Assembly (NCBI RefSeq): GCF_003987255.1
Contig: NZ_PIQC01000004.1
Coordinates: forward strand, 62,001 to 126,000
Source: Idiomarina ramblicola
GTDB lineage: Bacteria > Pseudomonadota > Gammaproteobacteria > Enterobacterales > Alteromonadaceae
Direction of reading: 5' to 3'
Length of the DNA stretch: 64,000 bases
Shown: in pieces, positions 9,728 to 19,270 of the stretch
How the letters are laid out: every line of letters starts with the position of its first letter
How positions within the stretch are numbered: the first letter of the stretch is position 1
The notes under the pieces: generated by a model
Seen by the model: the letters and a program-made list of their open reading frames with translations, nothing else
Database searches by the model: none
Told to the model about the DNA's origin: nothing
Translations under genes and position numbers: made by a program

Positions 9728-10540
9728 CTAACGCTGGCACTGGGTACAGTACACCGTACTGCGTTGGCCCAGACGAACTTCTTTTAGACGAGTACTACAT
9801 ACCATACAAAGCTTACCGCCGCGCCCGTAAACCTGAAGCTTCTGAGCGAAATAACCGGGGTTACCATCGACCTGGGTAAAGTCTTTTAAAGTGGTTCCGC
9901 CCTGTTCTATTGCGCTTGTCAGTGTCTCTTTTATCAGTGGCACCAACTTTTGATAGCGCGCTTTACTTATTTTACCAGCCGCCCGCTTGGGATTAATGCC
10001 CGCCTTAAACAGTGCTTCGTTAGCGTAGATATTGCCGACACCCACCACAATTTTGTTGTCCATAATAAAGGTCTTTACCGACTGCGAACGCCCGCGTGAA
10101 CGTTCAAACAAATAGTCGACATGAAAGGCTTCCGTTAATGGTTCCGGGCCAAGCTGTTTCAGTAGATTATGCCCAGCCACATCCGTTTCACTGTAAAGCA
10201 AAGCACCAAAACGACGCGGGTCGTTTAAACGTAAGGTCTGCCCATTATCAAACTCGATATCGATATGATCGTGCTTATAATGACCAGTTTCAGCAGGCAC
10301 CACTCTAAGCTTGCCGGACATGCCAAGGTGGAGGATCAAACAACCGTTGTCGGTCTGCAGTAACAAATACTTTGAACGGCGGCTGACCGAACGCAGCACA
10401 TGCCCTTCAACCTGGTGTACCGTTTCCGGCACTGGCCAACGAAGACGCTTATCATGAACATGAACCGCCTTAATTTTACGGCCTTCAATGTGCGGAGATA
10501 TGCCTAAACGGCTGACTTCAACTTCGGGTAATTCCGGCAT
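9728..10540 (-). CDS. mutM: Formamidopyrimidine-DNA glycosylase
   Basis: Base-excision repair enzyme that removes 8-oxoguanine and ring-opened purines. The N terminus MPELPEVEV carries the catalytic Pro2 and Glu3 after Met removal; HLGMSGKL carries the conserved lysine; the C-terminal zinc finger is complete (LCMVC, then YCTQC). The 270 residues are full length. Its stop is one base from the convergent bioH stop. In E. coli mutM adjoins rpmG; here two extra genes separate them. Confidence 0.96.
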   Translation of the reverse strand: MPELPEVEVSRLGISPHIEGRKIKAVHVHDKRLRWPVPETVHQVEGHVLRSVSRRSKYLLLQTDNGCLILHLGMSGKLRVVPAETGHYKHDHIDIEFDNGQTLRLNDPRRFGALLYSETDVAGHNLLKQLGPEPLTEAFHVDYLFERSRGRSQSVKTFIMDNKIVVGVGNIYANEALFKAGINPKRAAGKISKARYQKLVPLIKETLTSAIEQGGTTLKDFTQVDGNPGYFAQKLQVYGRGGKLCMVCSTRLKEVRLGQRSTVYCTQCQR

Positions 10541-10555
10541 AATCTTCAGGCTTCC

Positions 10556-11062
10556 TTAATGACCCAGTAACTGGCTGGCGGTGAATTCTTTGACTTTATA
10601 ATTTTGCTGCTGATTCGGCAGACGGATCATCAGTTCGGGTTCAGCATAAAGCTCAACACGTGCTTCCTCGCCCCCGGCAAAACGAAAGTAAACTTCCGTG
10701 ATTAAGTTTTCCGCCGCCTGATTGGTTGGTTCCATGGTTAATGCCAGCCAATTTCCGGCAACACTTTGAACAGCTTTTTCCGACAAACGACAAGGCGCCT
10801 GACACCGCCATTGCTGATCTTTCAGTGCCAACGTCAGTTGGTCAATTTGTATTGACTTCAGGTTGCCATCATCGGGAATAAGACCAATCACGTTGCCCGA
10901 TACAGGCTCTTCCGCAATGCCGCTTTCTGTTTCTTCTTTAACCGGTGGAGCAACATACCAGAACACCACCATAATTATCAGTATGGCGTAGACCAGAACG
11001 TTATTCCACGCTCTGCGGGTCATGGTCAACCCAAATATTTTTCGCTTTTCATTCACTTTCAT
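10556..11062 (-). CDS. Hypothetical single-pass membrane protein
   Basis: A 168-residue protein I do not recognise. It has a basic N terminus, one membrane helix (about residues 22-41, ending WYVAPP) and a periplasmic domain of about 120 residues with one cysteine pair (CQAPC, about residues 90-94). A second Met at residue 14 could be the true start. It lies 15 bases upstream of mutM on the same strand, so the two are probably co-transcribed. Co-transcription is the only hint of function. Confidence 0.65.
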   Translation of the reverse strand: MKVNEKRKIFGLTMTRRAWNNVLVYAILIIMVVFWYVAPPVKEETESGIAEEPVSGNVIGLIPDDGNLKSIQIDQLTLALKDQQWRCQAPCRLSEKAVQSVAGNWLALTMEPTNQAAENLITEVYFRFAGGEEARVELYAEPELMIRLPNQQQNYKVKEFTASQLLGH

Positions 11063-11182
11063 TGGCTTGTGCTCTTTGTGCTAACGTATCGAATAATTTT
11101 CTTGTTGCTGTATCCCTTGTTGCTTGTAACCAGAATACCCTATATTCTCGCGCGACAACAAAATACGGGGCTTTATTGCATT

Positions 11183-11800
11183 ATGGTGCTATCTGATATT
11201 ATCGACAAAGTCGCCGATAAGGGCTACTGCATTATCGATGATTTTCTCCAGCCGGAACGTTCTCAGGCACTGTACCATTACGCTCAGCAATTACCGGCAC
11301 AACATTGGAACCTGGCGGGAATTGGACGTCAGCAAAACCAAACCATTAATACTATGGTGCGCAATGATCGCATTTACTGGCTGACTCAGGAAGAACCCCG
11401 TCACAAAGATTACTTAGCCATTATGGAACAATTACGCCATGAATTTAACCGCGAGTTGTTTCTTGGCCTGTTCGATTACGAATGCCATCTGGCGCATTAC
11501 CCCAAAGGCGCTTTCTACAAAAAGCATCTGGATGCGTTTAAAGGTCGAAGTAACCGCGTGTTGACCACAGTGTTTTATCTCAATCCGGAATGGCAGGACA
11601 GCGATGGTGGGCAGCTGGTTATTTATGGTGACAAGGGTCAGGCGCTTGAAACTGTTTTGCCAAAACAAGGACGCCTGGTGGTGTTTTTAAGCGACCGCTT
11701 TGTCCATGAAGTACTGCGCTCCGAGCGTGACCGCTTTAGCATTACTGGCTGGTTCCGCATTAATGCCAGCGTCTCGGGCATTATCGATCCGCCGCGCTAA
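11183..11800 (+). CDS. 2-oxoglutarate/Fe(II)-dependent dioxygenase family protein
   Basis: The internal ATG is chosen because the longer frame starts with a hydrophobic stretch not belonging to the family; this gives 205 residues. The double-stranded beta-helix iron site is visible: His115 and Asp117 in KKHLD and His175 in FVHEV, followed by Arg184 in RFSITGWF as the likely 2-oxoglutarate ligand. The family is often described as prolyl-4-hydroxylase-like; the substrate is unknown, and protein hydroxylation is only a possibility. No strong ribosome-binding site is seen. A bidirectional terminator follows. Confidence 0.78.
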   Translation: MVLSDIIDKVADKGYCIIDDFLQPERSQALYHYAQQLPAQHWNLAGIGRQQNQTINTMVRNDRIYWLTQEEPRHKDYLAIMEQLRHEFNRELFLGLFDYECHLAHYPKGAFYKKHLDAFKGRSNRVLTTVFYLNPEWQDSDGGQLVIYGDKGQALETVLPKQGRLVVFLSDRFVHEVLRSERDRFSITGWFRINASVSGIIDPPR

Positions 11801-11818
11801 GCTCAAATACCAGCCAAT

Positions 11819-11846
11819 AAAAAACCCAGCCGAAGCTGGGTTTTTT
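11819..11846. terminator. Bidirectional intrinsic terminator
   Basis: Stem CCCAGC (11825-11830), tetraloop CGAA, stem GCTGGG (11835-11840), with six T on the right and six A on the left, so it works in both directions. It separates the dioxygenase gene from the convergent rpmB-rpmG transcript. Confidence 0.9.
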
Positions 11847-11862
11847 GTAAGCTTTAAACCAA

Positions 11863-12018
11863 TTACTTGATTTTAGCTTCTTTGAAGATCACGTGCTTAC
11901 GAACCACTGGATCGAATTTTTTGATCTCCATTTTTTCTGGCATGGTGCGTTTGTTTTTGTCTGTGGTATAGAAATAACCTGTACCAGCAGATGACACTAA
12001 ACGAATCTTATCGCGCAT
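11863..12018 (-). CDS. rpmG: 50S ribosomal protein L33
   Basis: A 51-codon gene read by eye. The translation begins [19 protein letters not shown], with TDKNKR and a [11 protein letters not shown] end, as in proteobacterial L33. This copy lacks the cysteine pairs of zinc-binding L33, so it is the zinc-free type. AAGGAA precedes the ATG. It follows rpmB by 11 bases in the usual rpmBG operon. Confidence 0.96.
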   Translation of the reverse strand: MRDKIRLVSSAGTGYFYTTDKNKRTMPEKMEIKKFDPVVRKHVIFKEAKIK

Positions 12019-12029
12019 AATTTAGTTCC

Positions 12030-12266
12030 TTAAACCTTAACACCACGGCCGCGGAGATCCGCTAATACCGTATCGATACCGTTTTTATCAATGATACGCA
12101 TACCTTTAGTAGAAATGCGTAACTTAACCCAACGCTTCTCGCTTTCTACCCAAAAGCGGTGCGATTGTAGGTTCGGCAGGAAGCGACGTTTAGTCGCATT
12201 GCGTGCGTGCGAGCGGTTGTTACCGACTACCGGACGCTTACCTGTAATTTGGCATACTTGTGACAT
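12030..12266 (-). CDS. rpmB: 50S ribosomal protein L28
   Basis: The start is the internal ATG giving 78 residues ([20 protein letters not shown]...), the normal L28 length; the longer frame reads through the promoter region. Typical features are the basic [10 protein letters not shown] segment and the [12 protein letters not shown] core. It heads the rpmB-rpmG operon and is preceded by a strong sigma-70 promoter. Confidence 0.97.
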   Translation of the reverse strand: MSQVCQITGKRPVVGNNRSHARNATKRRFLPNLQSHRFWVESEKRWVKLRISTKGMRIIDKNGIDTVLADLRGRGVKV

Positions 12267-12338
12267 GTCTCTACTCCAAAATTGCTGCAAGCTCGCCTGT
12301 CGCCCAACGTGACCTTGCCTATAAATCCGAGGGCGCAT

Positions 12339-12367
12339 TTTATACAGCAAACTGCCCTTCTAATCAA
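12339..12367 (-). promoter_or_regulatory. Sigma-70 promoter of rpmBG
   Basis: Read on the minus strand: -35 TTGATT, spacer of 17, -10 TATAAA, then a GC-rich discriminator (ATGCGCCC). A GC-rich discriminator is the usual mark of promoters under stringent (ppGpp) control, fitting ribosomal protein genes. The start codon is about 70 bases downstream. Confidence 0.75.
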
Positions 12368-12448
12368 GCTAATACGACGGAAATTTGATCCTTATCGATC
12401 GTTCGGTGCGGATTTTACGTGATTTTTAACCAAACCGCCAGTACAAAA

Positions 12449-13123
12449 CTACAACAATCCGCGCTCTGCGAAAGAAATTGGATCGCCTGCGCCCACAACG
12501 AAATGATCCAACAGCGCTACATCAATTAATGTCAGGGCTTTTTTGACCCGTTCAGTAACCCGTTGGTCAGCCTGGCTGGGCTCTGCCACGCCCGATGGGT
12601 GATTATGTGCCAGAATCACCGCCGCCGCATTGTACTGCATCACCAATTTAATAACTTCGCGCGGATAAACAGGCGCGGCGTTAATGGTGCCCTGAAACAA
12701 TTCCTCATAACGTAACAGCCGATGCTGACTGTCTAACAGGAGAATAGCGAAGACTTCGCGCCCCTGATGGCGCAGCTGAGCGATTAAATAGTCTTTGACC
12801 ATCGATGGTTCAGTGAAACCGTCCGAGCGCTCCAGTTGCCATTTCAGGTAGCGTCGTGACAGTTCCATCACTACCTGCAGTTGATTCACTCTGGCAGGTC
12901 CAATACCACTGCAGGCAAGTAATTGCTCCTGAGTCGCTGTTAATAAGGCGCCAATTCCACCGAAGTTGCTGAGCAGACGCCGGGCGAAACTTACAACATC
13001 CTGTCCCTGGCTACCACTACCGAGTAAAATGGCTAATAACTCAGCGTCACTCAGGTATTCTGCCCCCTGAGTTTGCAGTTTTTCTCTGGGTCGTTCCGAA
13101 ACGGGCCACTCCTTGACGCTCAT
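12449..13123 (-). CDS. radC: RadC family JAB-domain protein
   Basis: A 224-residue protein. The internal ATG after AAGGAGAG is used; the longer frame crosses the divergent coaBC promoter. An N-terminal helix-hairpin-helix (GIGPARVNQL, residues 73-82) precedes a JAB/MPN metalloprotease-like domain with HNHPSG (His173, His175) and Asp186. It was historically called a DNA repair protein, but this role was disputed and the true activity is unknown. It is divergent from coaBC, as in E. coli. Confidence 0.93.
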   Translation of the reverse strand: MSVKEWPVSERPREKLQTQGAEYLSDAELLAILLGSGSQGQDVVSFARRLLSNFGGIGALLTATQEQLLACSGIGPARVNQLQVVMELSRRYLKWQLERSDGFTEPSMVKDYLIAQLRHQGREVFAILLLDSQHRLLRYEELFQGTINAAPVYPREVIKLVMQYNAAAVILAHNHPSGVAEPSQADQRVTERVKKALTLIDVALLDHFVVGAGDPISFAERGLL

Positions 13124-13221
13124 TGCTCTCTCCTTAATTCTAAAGAGAGAAGTATAACGACCATCTACCCTGTTACGGGGTCTCATGTTATCTTTACAAG
13201 AATTAACACAAAGGGGTTCGC

Positions 13222-14442
13222 ATGGCACAGTTGCAGAACAAACACATACTTTTAGGTATTACTGGTGGTATTGCCGCCTATAAAGCACCTGACTTAGTCC
13301 GTCGTTTGCGTGAGCAAGGCGCAGAAGTTCGTGTGGTAATGACCGACAGTGCCAAGGCCTTTGTTACCCCACTTAGCTTACAGGCCGTATCGGGCTTTAC
13401 GGTCAGTGATGACTTGTTAGATCCCACAGCGGAAGCCGCTATGGGCCATATAGAACTGGCCCGCTGGGCTGACCAAATTGTTATTGCCCCGGCAACGGCC
13501 AATACCATCGCCCGTATCGCTCAAGGTTTTGCCGATGACTTGCTGAGCACATTAGTTCTGGCCAGCAAAGCACCGCTTGCTATTGCGCCGGCAATGAACC
13601 AGCAAATGTGGGCTGCAACGGCCGTAAAGGCAAATATCGAAACCCTGCTAAACCGCGGCGTGCAGATGATAGGCCCTGGTAGCGGCGAGCAAGCTTGTGG
13701 CGACGTGGGCTATGGTCGCATGAGCGACCCGACAGAAATAGTACAAGCGTTAATAGAAAAAGCACCTAAAGTTAAGCAGCAATGGCAAAGTAAAACCTTT
13801 GTTATTACCGCAGGACCGACCCGCGAAGCCATCGACCCGGTGCGTTACATCAGTAATCACAGCTCGGGAAAAATGGGGTATGCCCTGGCGGAAACTGCGG
13901 CCCGTGCGGGTGCCAAAGTCATTTTGGTTTCCGGGCCAACGCAATTGCCGACGCCCGCCGGGGTTCACCGTGTTGATGTAGAGACCGCTGAGCAAATGCT
14001 CAATGCCGTGCAGCAACAACTGGAACACTGCGACGTGTTTATTGGCTGTGCCGCCGTATCGGACTACCGTGTCGCTGAAATTGCGCAGCAGAAAATTAAA
14101 AAAGAGCAGAGCGACCAGCCACCGCAACTTAAGCTGGTGCAAAACCCGGACATTCTGCAGCAGGTAGCCAGCTCTGAAAAACCACCTTTTACTGTTGGAT
14201 TTGCGGCCGAAACTGAAAACTTAAAGGGCAACGCGCTGCGCAAGCTGGAACGAAAGCAGCTACAAATGATAGTCGCTAACGACGTCAGTCAGGTTGGACT
14301 GGGTTTTAACAGCGACAGCAATAACGCAATTATTTTGAGTAAGGACAGTGAGCAGTCACTTCCAACAATGAGCAAGCATGATATGGCTAGTGCCATTATC
14401 GACGCGATAGCCAAACGTTATTTTAGTAATACAGCTCCTTAA
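13222..14442 (+). CDS. coaBC: Bifunctional phosphopantothenoylcysteine decarboxylase/phosphopantothenate-cysteine ligase
   Basis: Two consecutive steps of coenzyme A synthesis. The N-terminal FMN-dependent CoaC half shows the catalytic His76 (MGHIELARWAD), the PAMNQQMW loop and Cys159 in GEQACGDVGYGRM. The C-terminal CoaB half starts near residue 190 with TAGPTREAIDPVRYISN and SSGKMGYALA, the nucleotide-binding part. The 406 residues match the fused family. AAGGGG lies six bases before the ATG. dut follows after 33 bases. Confidence 0.96.
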   Translation: MAQLQNKHILLGITGGIAAYKAPDLVRRLREQGAEVRVVMTDSAKAFVTPLSLQAVSGFTVSDDLLDPTAEAAMGHIELARWADQIVIAPATANTIARIAQGFADDLLSTLVLASKAPLAIAPAMNQQMWAATAVKANIETLLNRGVQMIGPGSGEQACGDVGYGRMSDPTEIVQALIEKAPKVKQQWQSKTFVITAGPTREAIDPVRYISNHSSGKMGYALAETAARAGAKVILVSGPTQLPTPAGVHRVDVETAEQMLNAVQQQLEHCDVFIGCAAVSDYRVAEIAQQKIKKEQSDQPPQLKLVQNPDILQQVASSEKPPFTVGFAAETENLKGNALRKLERKQLQMIVANDVSQVGLGFNSDSNNAIILSKDSEQSLPTMSKHDMASAIIDAIAKRYFSNTAP

Positions 14443-14475
14443 TTCAGGGCTAATTAATAAGAAAGTGAGAACTCC

Positions 14476-14931
14476 ATGACGCAAGTCGAAGTAAAAATTT
14501 TAGATGACCGCATTGGCCAGTCTATTCCGCTTCCTGAATACGCCACACAGGGCTCGGCCGGAATGGATCTGCGCGCGTGCCTGGATCAACCATTAACCAT
14601 TAAGCCGGGACAAACTCAGTTAATAGGCACCGGTATTGCGATGTACATTGGCGACCCAAATTATGCGGCAACCATTTTACCTCGCTCGGGTTTAGGCCAT
14701 AAACACGGTCTGGTATTGGGTAATTTAGTTGGGCTTATCGACTCTGACTACCAGGGTGAACTTAAAGTGTCCTGCTGGAACCGCAGCGACAAAGCTTACA
14801 CCATCGAGCCGGGCGATCGTATAGCACAATTAGTCATTCTGCCTGTTGTGCAGGCGAACATGTCAATTGTTGATGAGTTCCACGAGACTGACCGTGGTGA
14901 AGGTGGTTTTGGTCACTCGGGTCGTTCGTAA
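14476..14931 (+). CDS. dut: dUTP diphosphatase
   Basis: Trimeric dUTPase that hydrolyses dUTP to dUMP, keeping uracil out of DNA and feeding thymidylate synthesis. Of the five family motifs I can see GSAGMDLRA (motif 1), [10 protein letters not shown] (motif 2), [10 protein letters not shown] (motif 3), the RIAQLVI motif 4 and the C-terminal [10 protein letters not shown] (motif 5), which closes over the active site. The length, 151 residues, is standard. It lies between coaBC and slmA, as in E. coli. Confidence 0.97.
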   Translation: MTQVEVKILDDRIGQSIPLPEYATQGSAGMDLRACLDQPLTIKPGQTQLIGTGIAMYIGDPNYAATILPRSGLGHKHGLVLGNLVGLIDSDYQGELKVSCWNRSDKAYTIEPGDRIAQLVILPVVQANMSIVDEFHETDRGEGGFGHSGRS

Positions 14932-14979
14932 CTCCGACCACTTACAATTCCTGCTTCTCAAATAAGGAAAGTTACTAGC

Positions 14980-15570
14980 ATGGCAGAACAAAAACGTAAC
15001 CGTCGTGAGGAAATTTTACAGGCTTTGGCGGCAATGTTGGAGACCAGCCCGGGCCAGCGTATTACAACAGCAAAACTGGCAGCCAATTTAGGCGTTTCAG
15101 AAGCGGCTTTATACCGCCACTTTCCTTCGAAAGCTCGCATGTTTGAAGGGCTAATTGAATTTGTTGAAGACACCCTGCTAACCCGCATTAATATGATCAT
15201 GAACGAGGAGAAAAATACGCTCTCTCGTTGCTATGCCATTTTGCAGTTATTGCTCACCTTTGCAGAGCGTAATCCTGGTATTACCCGTGTTATGACAGGT
15301 GATGCATTAATGGGTGAGCACGACCGTTTGCGTGGGCGTATGGAAGATTTATTTAACCGTATAGAAAGCTCAATCAAGCAAGTATTGCGTGAAAAAGCCA
15401 TGCGTGAACAACAGCGTTTTATCGTCGATGAGGCCGTGTTGGCGAATCTGTTACTGAGTTATGCCGATGGCAAAATCAGTCAGTTTGTGCGTTCTAACTT
15501 CAAACGTTTGCCGACAGAGCATTTGTCGGCTCAATGGCAAGTGATGGAACAGCAATTAATTAGTGCGTAA
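14980..15570 (+). CDS. slmA: Nucleoid occlusion factor SlmA
   Basis: TetR-fold DNA-binding protein of 196 residues that blocks FtsZ ring assembly over the chromosome when bound to its sites. The N-terminal helix-turn-helix is visible ([20 protein letters not shown], residues 28-47), and the C-terminal helical domain keeps the family pattern, including [15 protein letters not shown]. It follows dut by 48 bases with AAGGAAA upstream. The position after coaBC-dut distinguishes it from other TetR regulators. Confidence 0.94.
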   Translation: MAEQKRNRREEILQALAAMLETSPGQRITTAKLAANLGVSEAALYRHFPSKARMFEGLIEFVEDTLLTRINMIMNEEKNTLSRCYAILQLLLTFAERNPGITRVMTGDALMGEHDRLRGRMEDLFNRIESSIKQVLREKAMREQQRFIVDEAVLANLLLSYADGKISQFVRSNFKRLPTEHLSAQWQVMEQQLISA

Positions 15571-15592
15571 AACAGATCACTCCGTTTTACGC
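15565..15592. repeat. Hairpin spanning the slmA and gpsA stop codons
   Basis: Perfect 9-base inverted repeat GCGTAAAAC / GTTTTACGC with a 10-base loop, covering both convergent stop codons. It could act as a two-way terminator, but there is no T run beyond the stem. Its coding overlap means part of the symmetry could be coincidental. Confidence 0.45.
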
Positions 15593-16578
15593 TCACGACT
15601 TAATAAATCGATAGCAGCCTGCTGCGGTTCTTTGCCTTCGTAAAGGACCGCAAATATCTGCTCACAAATAGGCATTTCCACCTGATAGCGCCGGGCTAAA
15701 GCAACAACTTCGCGTGTATTACGATAACCTTCGACCGCTTGACCAATACTTTTCAGTGCTTGCTCGACCCCTTTCCCCTGGCCCAAAGCCAGACCAAAAC
15801 GGCGATTACGGGACTGATTATCGGTACAAGTGAGGATTAAATCACCCAGGCCAGCCATACCAGTAAAGGTATCGCTTTTCGCACCTAACGTCAGACCCAA
15901 CCGGGTCAGTTCGGCCAATCCGCGAGTAATTAATGCAGTTCGGGCGTTAGCACCAAAACCAATACCGTCAGCCATACCCGCACCAATGGCTATCACATTT
16001 TTTACCACCCCGCCCAGCTGCACACCAATAAAGTCATTATTGGTGTAAACACGAAAAGACCGGTCACAATGCAAAAGCTCAGAAAGCTCATCGACAAAAG
16101 CTTGATCAGTCGAGGACATTGAAATTGCCGTGGGTAATCCTTTTGCCATTTCAATCGCAAAGGTGGGACCGGATAACACCGCTAAAGGATGTTCTTCGCC
16201 GAGAATTTCTTCTGCCACTTCATACAAAAGACGGCCACTGTCAGGCTCCAGTCCTTTCGTTGCCCAGGCAACACGAGCATGGTCAGCCAACAAAGGTTTC
16301 GCCTGCTTCAGCATAGATGAAAAAGAGTGACTGGGAACTACCACCACAACGTTTTTCACATCCTGCAGGGCTTCTGCTAGATCCGCTGTGACCTTTAAAG
16401 ATTCAGGAAACGGACATGCCGGTAGGTATTGCTCATTCTCGTGCGCCGTTTGCATGATCGCCACTTTGTCAGCATCCCGCCCCCACAATGTGGTCGCAAT
16501 GCCTTTACGGGCGAAACAAATAGCAAGGGCGGTCCCATAAGAGCCCGCCCCTAATACTGTCACCTGAGGTGTCTGCAT
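15577..16578 (-). CDS. gpsA: NAD(P)-dependent glycerol-3-phosphate dehydrogenase
   Basis: Cytosolic enzyme that reduces dihydroxyacetone phosphate to sn-glycerol 3-phosphate for phospholipid synthesis. The N-terminal Rossmann motif [10 protein letters not shown] (residues 9-18) binds NAD(P)H. The catalytic lysine region [17 protein letters not shown] and the helical C-terminal domain with GLGDLILTC are intact. The 333 residues are full length. It starts 11 bases after secB, probably in the same transcript; secB-gpsA pairing is conserved across gammaproteobacteria. Confidence 0.96.
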   Translation of the reverse strand: MQTPQVTVLGAGSYGTALAICFARKGIATTLWGRDADKVAIMQTAHENEQYLPACPFPESLKVTADLAEALQDVKNVVVVVPSHSFSSMLKQAKPLLADHARVAWATKGLEPDSGRLLYEVAEEILGEEHPLAVLSGPTFAIEMAKGLPTAISMSSTDQAFVDELSELLHCDRSFRVYTNNDFIGVQLGGVVKNVIAIGAGMADGIGFGANARTALITRGLAELTRLGLTLGAKSDTFTGMAGLGDLILTCTDNQSRNRRFGLALGQGKGVEQALKSIGQAVEGYRNTREVVALARRYQVEMPICEQIFAVLYEGKEPQQAAIDLLSRERKTE

Positions 16579-16589
16579 TATCGTATCGC

Positions 16590-17093
16590 TTACGCGTCTG
16601 CAGTTTGTTGACCTTGAGCCTGTTCAGCTTGCTGCTGCATATGACGCTGGAAAATAGCATCAAAGTTTACAGGAGACAGGTTCAACTGCGGGAATGTCGC
16701 ACGGTTAACTAGGTTTGAAACGCACTCACGAGCGTAAGGGAACAAAATGTTCGGGCAGAATGAGCCCAGCATGTGCGCCAATTGGCCTTCCTGAACTTCT
16801 TCACCAATAGTGAAGATACCAGCCTGGTGCACTTCACAAAGGAAAGCGACATCGTCTTCAACTTTGTTCGTTGCGGTCAGAGTCAGAACCACTTCGTAAA
16901 CACCATCTTCAATTTTTTCGTGTTTAACGTTCAGGTCCAATTTTAATTCTGGCTTCCATTCCTTACGGAAAATAGCCGGAGAGCTTGGCGTTTCAAATGA
17001 AATATCTTTAGCGTAAATGCGCTGAATTGCGAATTGTACTTGCTGTTGTTCGTTCTCTGCGGCAGCGCCGTTTGCTTGCTGTTCTTCAGCCAT
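16590..17093 (-). CDS. secB: Protein-export chaperone SecB
   Basis: Tetrameric chaperone that holds preproteins unfolded and passes them to SecA. The 167 residues include the conserved [18 protein letters not shown] stretch, the [21 protein letters not shown] core and the LLFPYARE-like segment ([13 protein letters not shown]). The N-terminal 18 residues and the last 15 are Gln/Glu/Ala-rich tails, longer than in E. coli. AGGAAG precedes the ATG. The E. coli neighbour grxC is absent here; the rhodanese gene follows directly upstream. Confidence 0.95.
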   Translation of the reverse strand: MAEEQQANGAAAENEQQQVQFAIQRIYAKDISFETPSSPAIFRKEWKPELKLDLNVKHEKIEDGVYEVVLTLTATNKVEDDVAFLCEVHQAGIFTIGEEVQEGQLAHMLGSFCPNILFPYARECVSNLVNRATFPQLNLSPVNFDAIFQRHMQQQAEQAQGQQTADA

Positions 17094-17134
17094 GGTTCTA
17101 CTTCCTATTCATTTTAAGTTTTAGACGAATTTTT

Positions 17135-17566
17135 TTATTTTTTCTGCGAAACCGGCAATTTGGCGCTGCGCCATGTGTTGATACCACCTTGCAGCACCGC
17201 CACTTGACTAAAGCCTTCAGCCGTTAGCTGGCTGACCGCCGATTTTGCCGTCATTCCTGTTGCACAGACTATCACAATGGGGGCTTCTTTGAACTTTTCA
17301 ATAGACGAAAGTTCTTTTTGCTTAATTTTTTCCATCGGTAATGATACCGAACCATGGATGTGCCCCTTTTTAAACTCATCCTTACTACGAATATCGACAA
17401 AGACCCCATTACCGCGATTGACCCAAACTGTCGCTTCTTGCGGTTCTAAATTTTTAGTCGGCGACATGGCCGAGCGCACAGAGGTCACAATCAGTGCAAT
17501 TAAAAGGACGACCCATACGCCACTCATCATCGGGTTGCTTTTGACAAACTCAAAAATTTCTTGCAT
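17135..17566 (-). CDS. Membrane-anchored rhodanese-like protein (YibN-like)
   Basis: A 143-residue protein with an N-terminal membrane helix (about residues 15-30) and one rhodanese domain. The active-site loop CATGMTAKSA begins with the catalytic Cys101, so sulfurtransferase activity is possible. It lies upstream of secB on the same strand, 41 bases away, and divergent from gpmI, the position of E. coli yibN. Its substrate and partner are not known. Confidence 0.88.
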   Translation of the reverse strand: MQEIFEFVKSNPMMSGVWVVLLIALIVTSVRSAMSPTKNLEPQEATVWVNRGNGVFVDIRSKDEFKKGHIHGSVSLPMEKIKQKELSSIEKFKEAPIVIVCATGMTAKSAVSQLTAEGFSQVAVLQGGINTWRSAKLPVSQKK

Positions 17567-17731
17567 AAGACCTACCAGTATTCGTCGGTAACAGAAAAGG
17601 ATTGCGGGTCAAGAGTATACCTGTACGAATCGCAGTTTCCAGAAAAATCTTGGATGGATGCGTAAGCTCAGGAAATCGAGTAGAATGTTGACTAATTTCA
17701 TCATCGAAAACACCGAGCAATGAGGCCCATT

Positions 17732-19267
17732 ATGACTCCTACGATAAAACCTTTGGTACTGTTGATTCTGGACGGCTGGGGTTACCGTGAAGATGCGCCC
17801 GACAATGCGATTGTAAGAGCGAACACACCGGTTATGGATCGTTTATGGGAACAATACCCACATTGCTTAGTTGACGGCTCAGGTGCCGCCGTTGGTTTAC
17901 CCGATGGGCAAATGGGCAATTCCGAGGTAGGCCATGTTAATTTGGGTGCCGGCCGAATTGTCTATCAGGACTTTACCCGTATCAGTAAAGCCATCGCTGA
18001 CCGAAGCTTTTACAGTAACCCGGTGCTTTGCGAAGCCTTGAAGAAGGCAAAGAAGGCCAAAGGCGCCGTGCATATTATGGGTTTACTGTCTGCCGGTGGT
18101 GTTCACAGTCACGAAGACCACCTGATAGCCATGATTGAAATGGCTGTCGAACAAGGCGCAGAAGATGTTTACCTACACGCCTTTCTAGATGGTCGCGACA
18201 CACCACCTAAATCAGCAATAGCTTCTATTGAACGGTTTGAAGGTCTATTCGCCCGTTTGGGTAAAGGCCGTTTTGCCACATTAAGTGGTCGCTTTTACGC
18301 CATGGATCGGGATCAGCGCTGGGAGCGAATTGAGCAGTCTTACAAAGCGATTTATCACGGCCTTTCTGGTGTTACCTCACCTAATGCAACAGATGCACTG
18401 GAAGACGCTTACGAACGCGGTGAAACCGACGAGTTTGTGACACCGGTAGTTATCGGACAGCCTGCCCCTGTTGCCGACGGCGATTCAGTGTTTTTCATGA
18501 ATTTCCGTGCTGACCGTGCCCGAGAAATGACTCAAGCCTTTACCGATGATGATTTTGATGGCTTTGACCGTGGTTCGCACTCAGACATCAGTGAGTTTGT
18601 CATGCTGACGCAATATGCGGATACGTTAAAAGCACCCAGTGCCTTTCCACCAGAACCACTGAATAATGTGCTGGGTGAGTGGCTGGCCAAGCACAACAAA
18701 ACACAGTTACGTATTTCCGAAACAGAAAAGTACGCGCACGTCACATTCTTCTTCAGCGGTGGCCGTGAACAGGAATTTGAGGGAGAAAAACGAGTACTTA
18801 TCCCCTCGCCTAAGGTAAAAACTTACGATCTGCAACCGGAAATGAGTTCAGAACAACTGACAAACGAGTTAGTTGAAGCGATTGAGTCACAAGCCTTTGA
18901 TGTGGTTATCTGCAACTATCCTAATGGTGACATGGTGGGCCACACTGGTAACTTTGATGCCGCCGTTAAAGCCTGTGAAGCCGTTGACCACAGTGTCGGA
19001 CGAGTGGTTTCAGCATTAGAGGCCGTTGGCGGTGAATGTCTGATAACGGCCGATCACGGTAACGCTGAGCAAATGAGTGATGCCTCGACCGGTCAGGCAC
19101 ACACGGCTCATACTAATGAACTCGTCCCTTTCATCTATGTGGGTCGCCCTGCCAAAGCCCAAAATGGACGTTTGTCCGATGTCGCACCGACCATACTGCA
19201 CCTTATCGGTATGGAACAGCCGGATGAAATGACTGGCACGCCGCTTATGACGCTGGAGCAAGATTAA
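17732..19267 (+). CDS. gpmI: 2,3-bisphosphoglycerate-independent phosphoglycerate mutase
   Basis: Interconverts 3- and 2-phosphoglycerate in glycolysis and gluconeogenesis using two Mn ions. The ATG preceded by GAGG at eight bases is used (511 residues); another ATG lies 12 bases upstream. The N terminus [11 protein letters not shown] carries a metal ligand, and Ser64 in [14 protein letters not shown] is the phosphoserine nucleophile. Later metal motifs [12 protein letters not shown] and [11 protein letters not shown] are intact. It begins the gpmI-envC-yibQ run. Confidence 0.96.
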   Translation: MTPTIKPLVLLILDGWGYREDAPDNAIVRANTPVMDRLWEQYPHCLVDGSGAAVGLPDGQMGNSEVGHVNLGAGRIVYQDFTRISKAIADRSFYSNPVLCEALKKAKKAKGAVHIMGLLSAGGVHSHEDHLIAMIEMAVEQGAEDVYLHAFLDGRDTPPKSAIASIERFEGLFARLGKGRFATLSGRFYAMDRDQRWERIEQSYKAIYHGLSGVTSPNATDALEDAYERGETDEFVTPVVIGQPAPVADGDSVFFMNFRADRAREMTQAFTDDDFDGFDRGSHSDISEFVMLTQYADTLKAPSAFPPEPLNNVLGEWLAKHNKTQLRISETEKYAHVTFFFSGGREQEFEGEKRVLIPSPKVKTYDLQPEMSSEQLTNELVEAIESQAFDVVICNYPNGDMVGHTGNFDAAVKACEAVDHSVGRVVSALEAVGGECLITADHGNAEQMSDASTGQAHTAHTNELVPFIYVGRPAKAQNGRLSDVAPTILHLIGMEQPDEMTGTPLMTLEQD

Positions 19268-19270
19268 CTC

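Noticed and set aside
14465-14476. GTGAGAACTCCA resembles the SlmA site GTGAGTACTCAC, upstream of dut and slmA.
   Set aside because: Only 9 of 12 bases match and the palindrome is broken; it may also serve as the dut ribosome-binding region.
15565-15592. slmA-gpsA hairpin as a true terminator.
   Set aside because: The T residues are in the stem, and no T run follows; kept only as a hairpin.
17567-17731. gpmI promoter built on TAGAAT.
   Set aside because: No -35 element at a proper distance; the nearest TTGGAT is 25 bases away.
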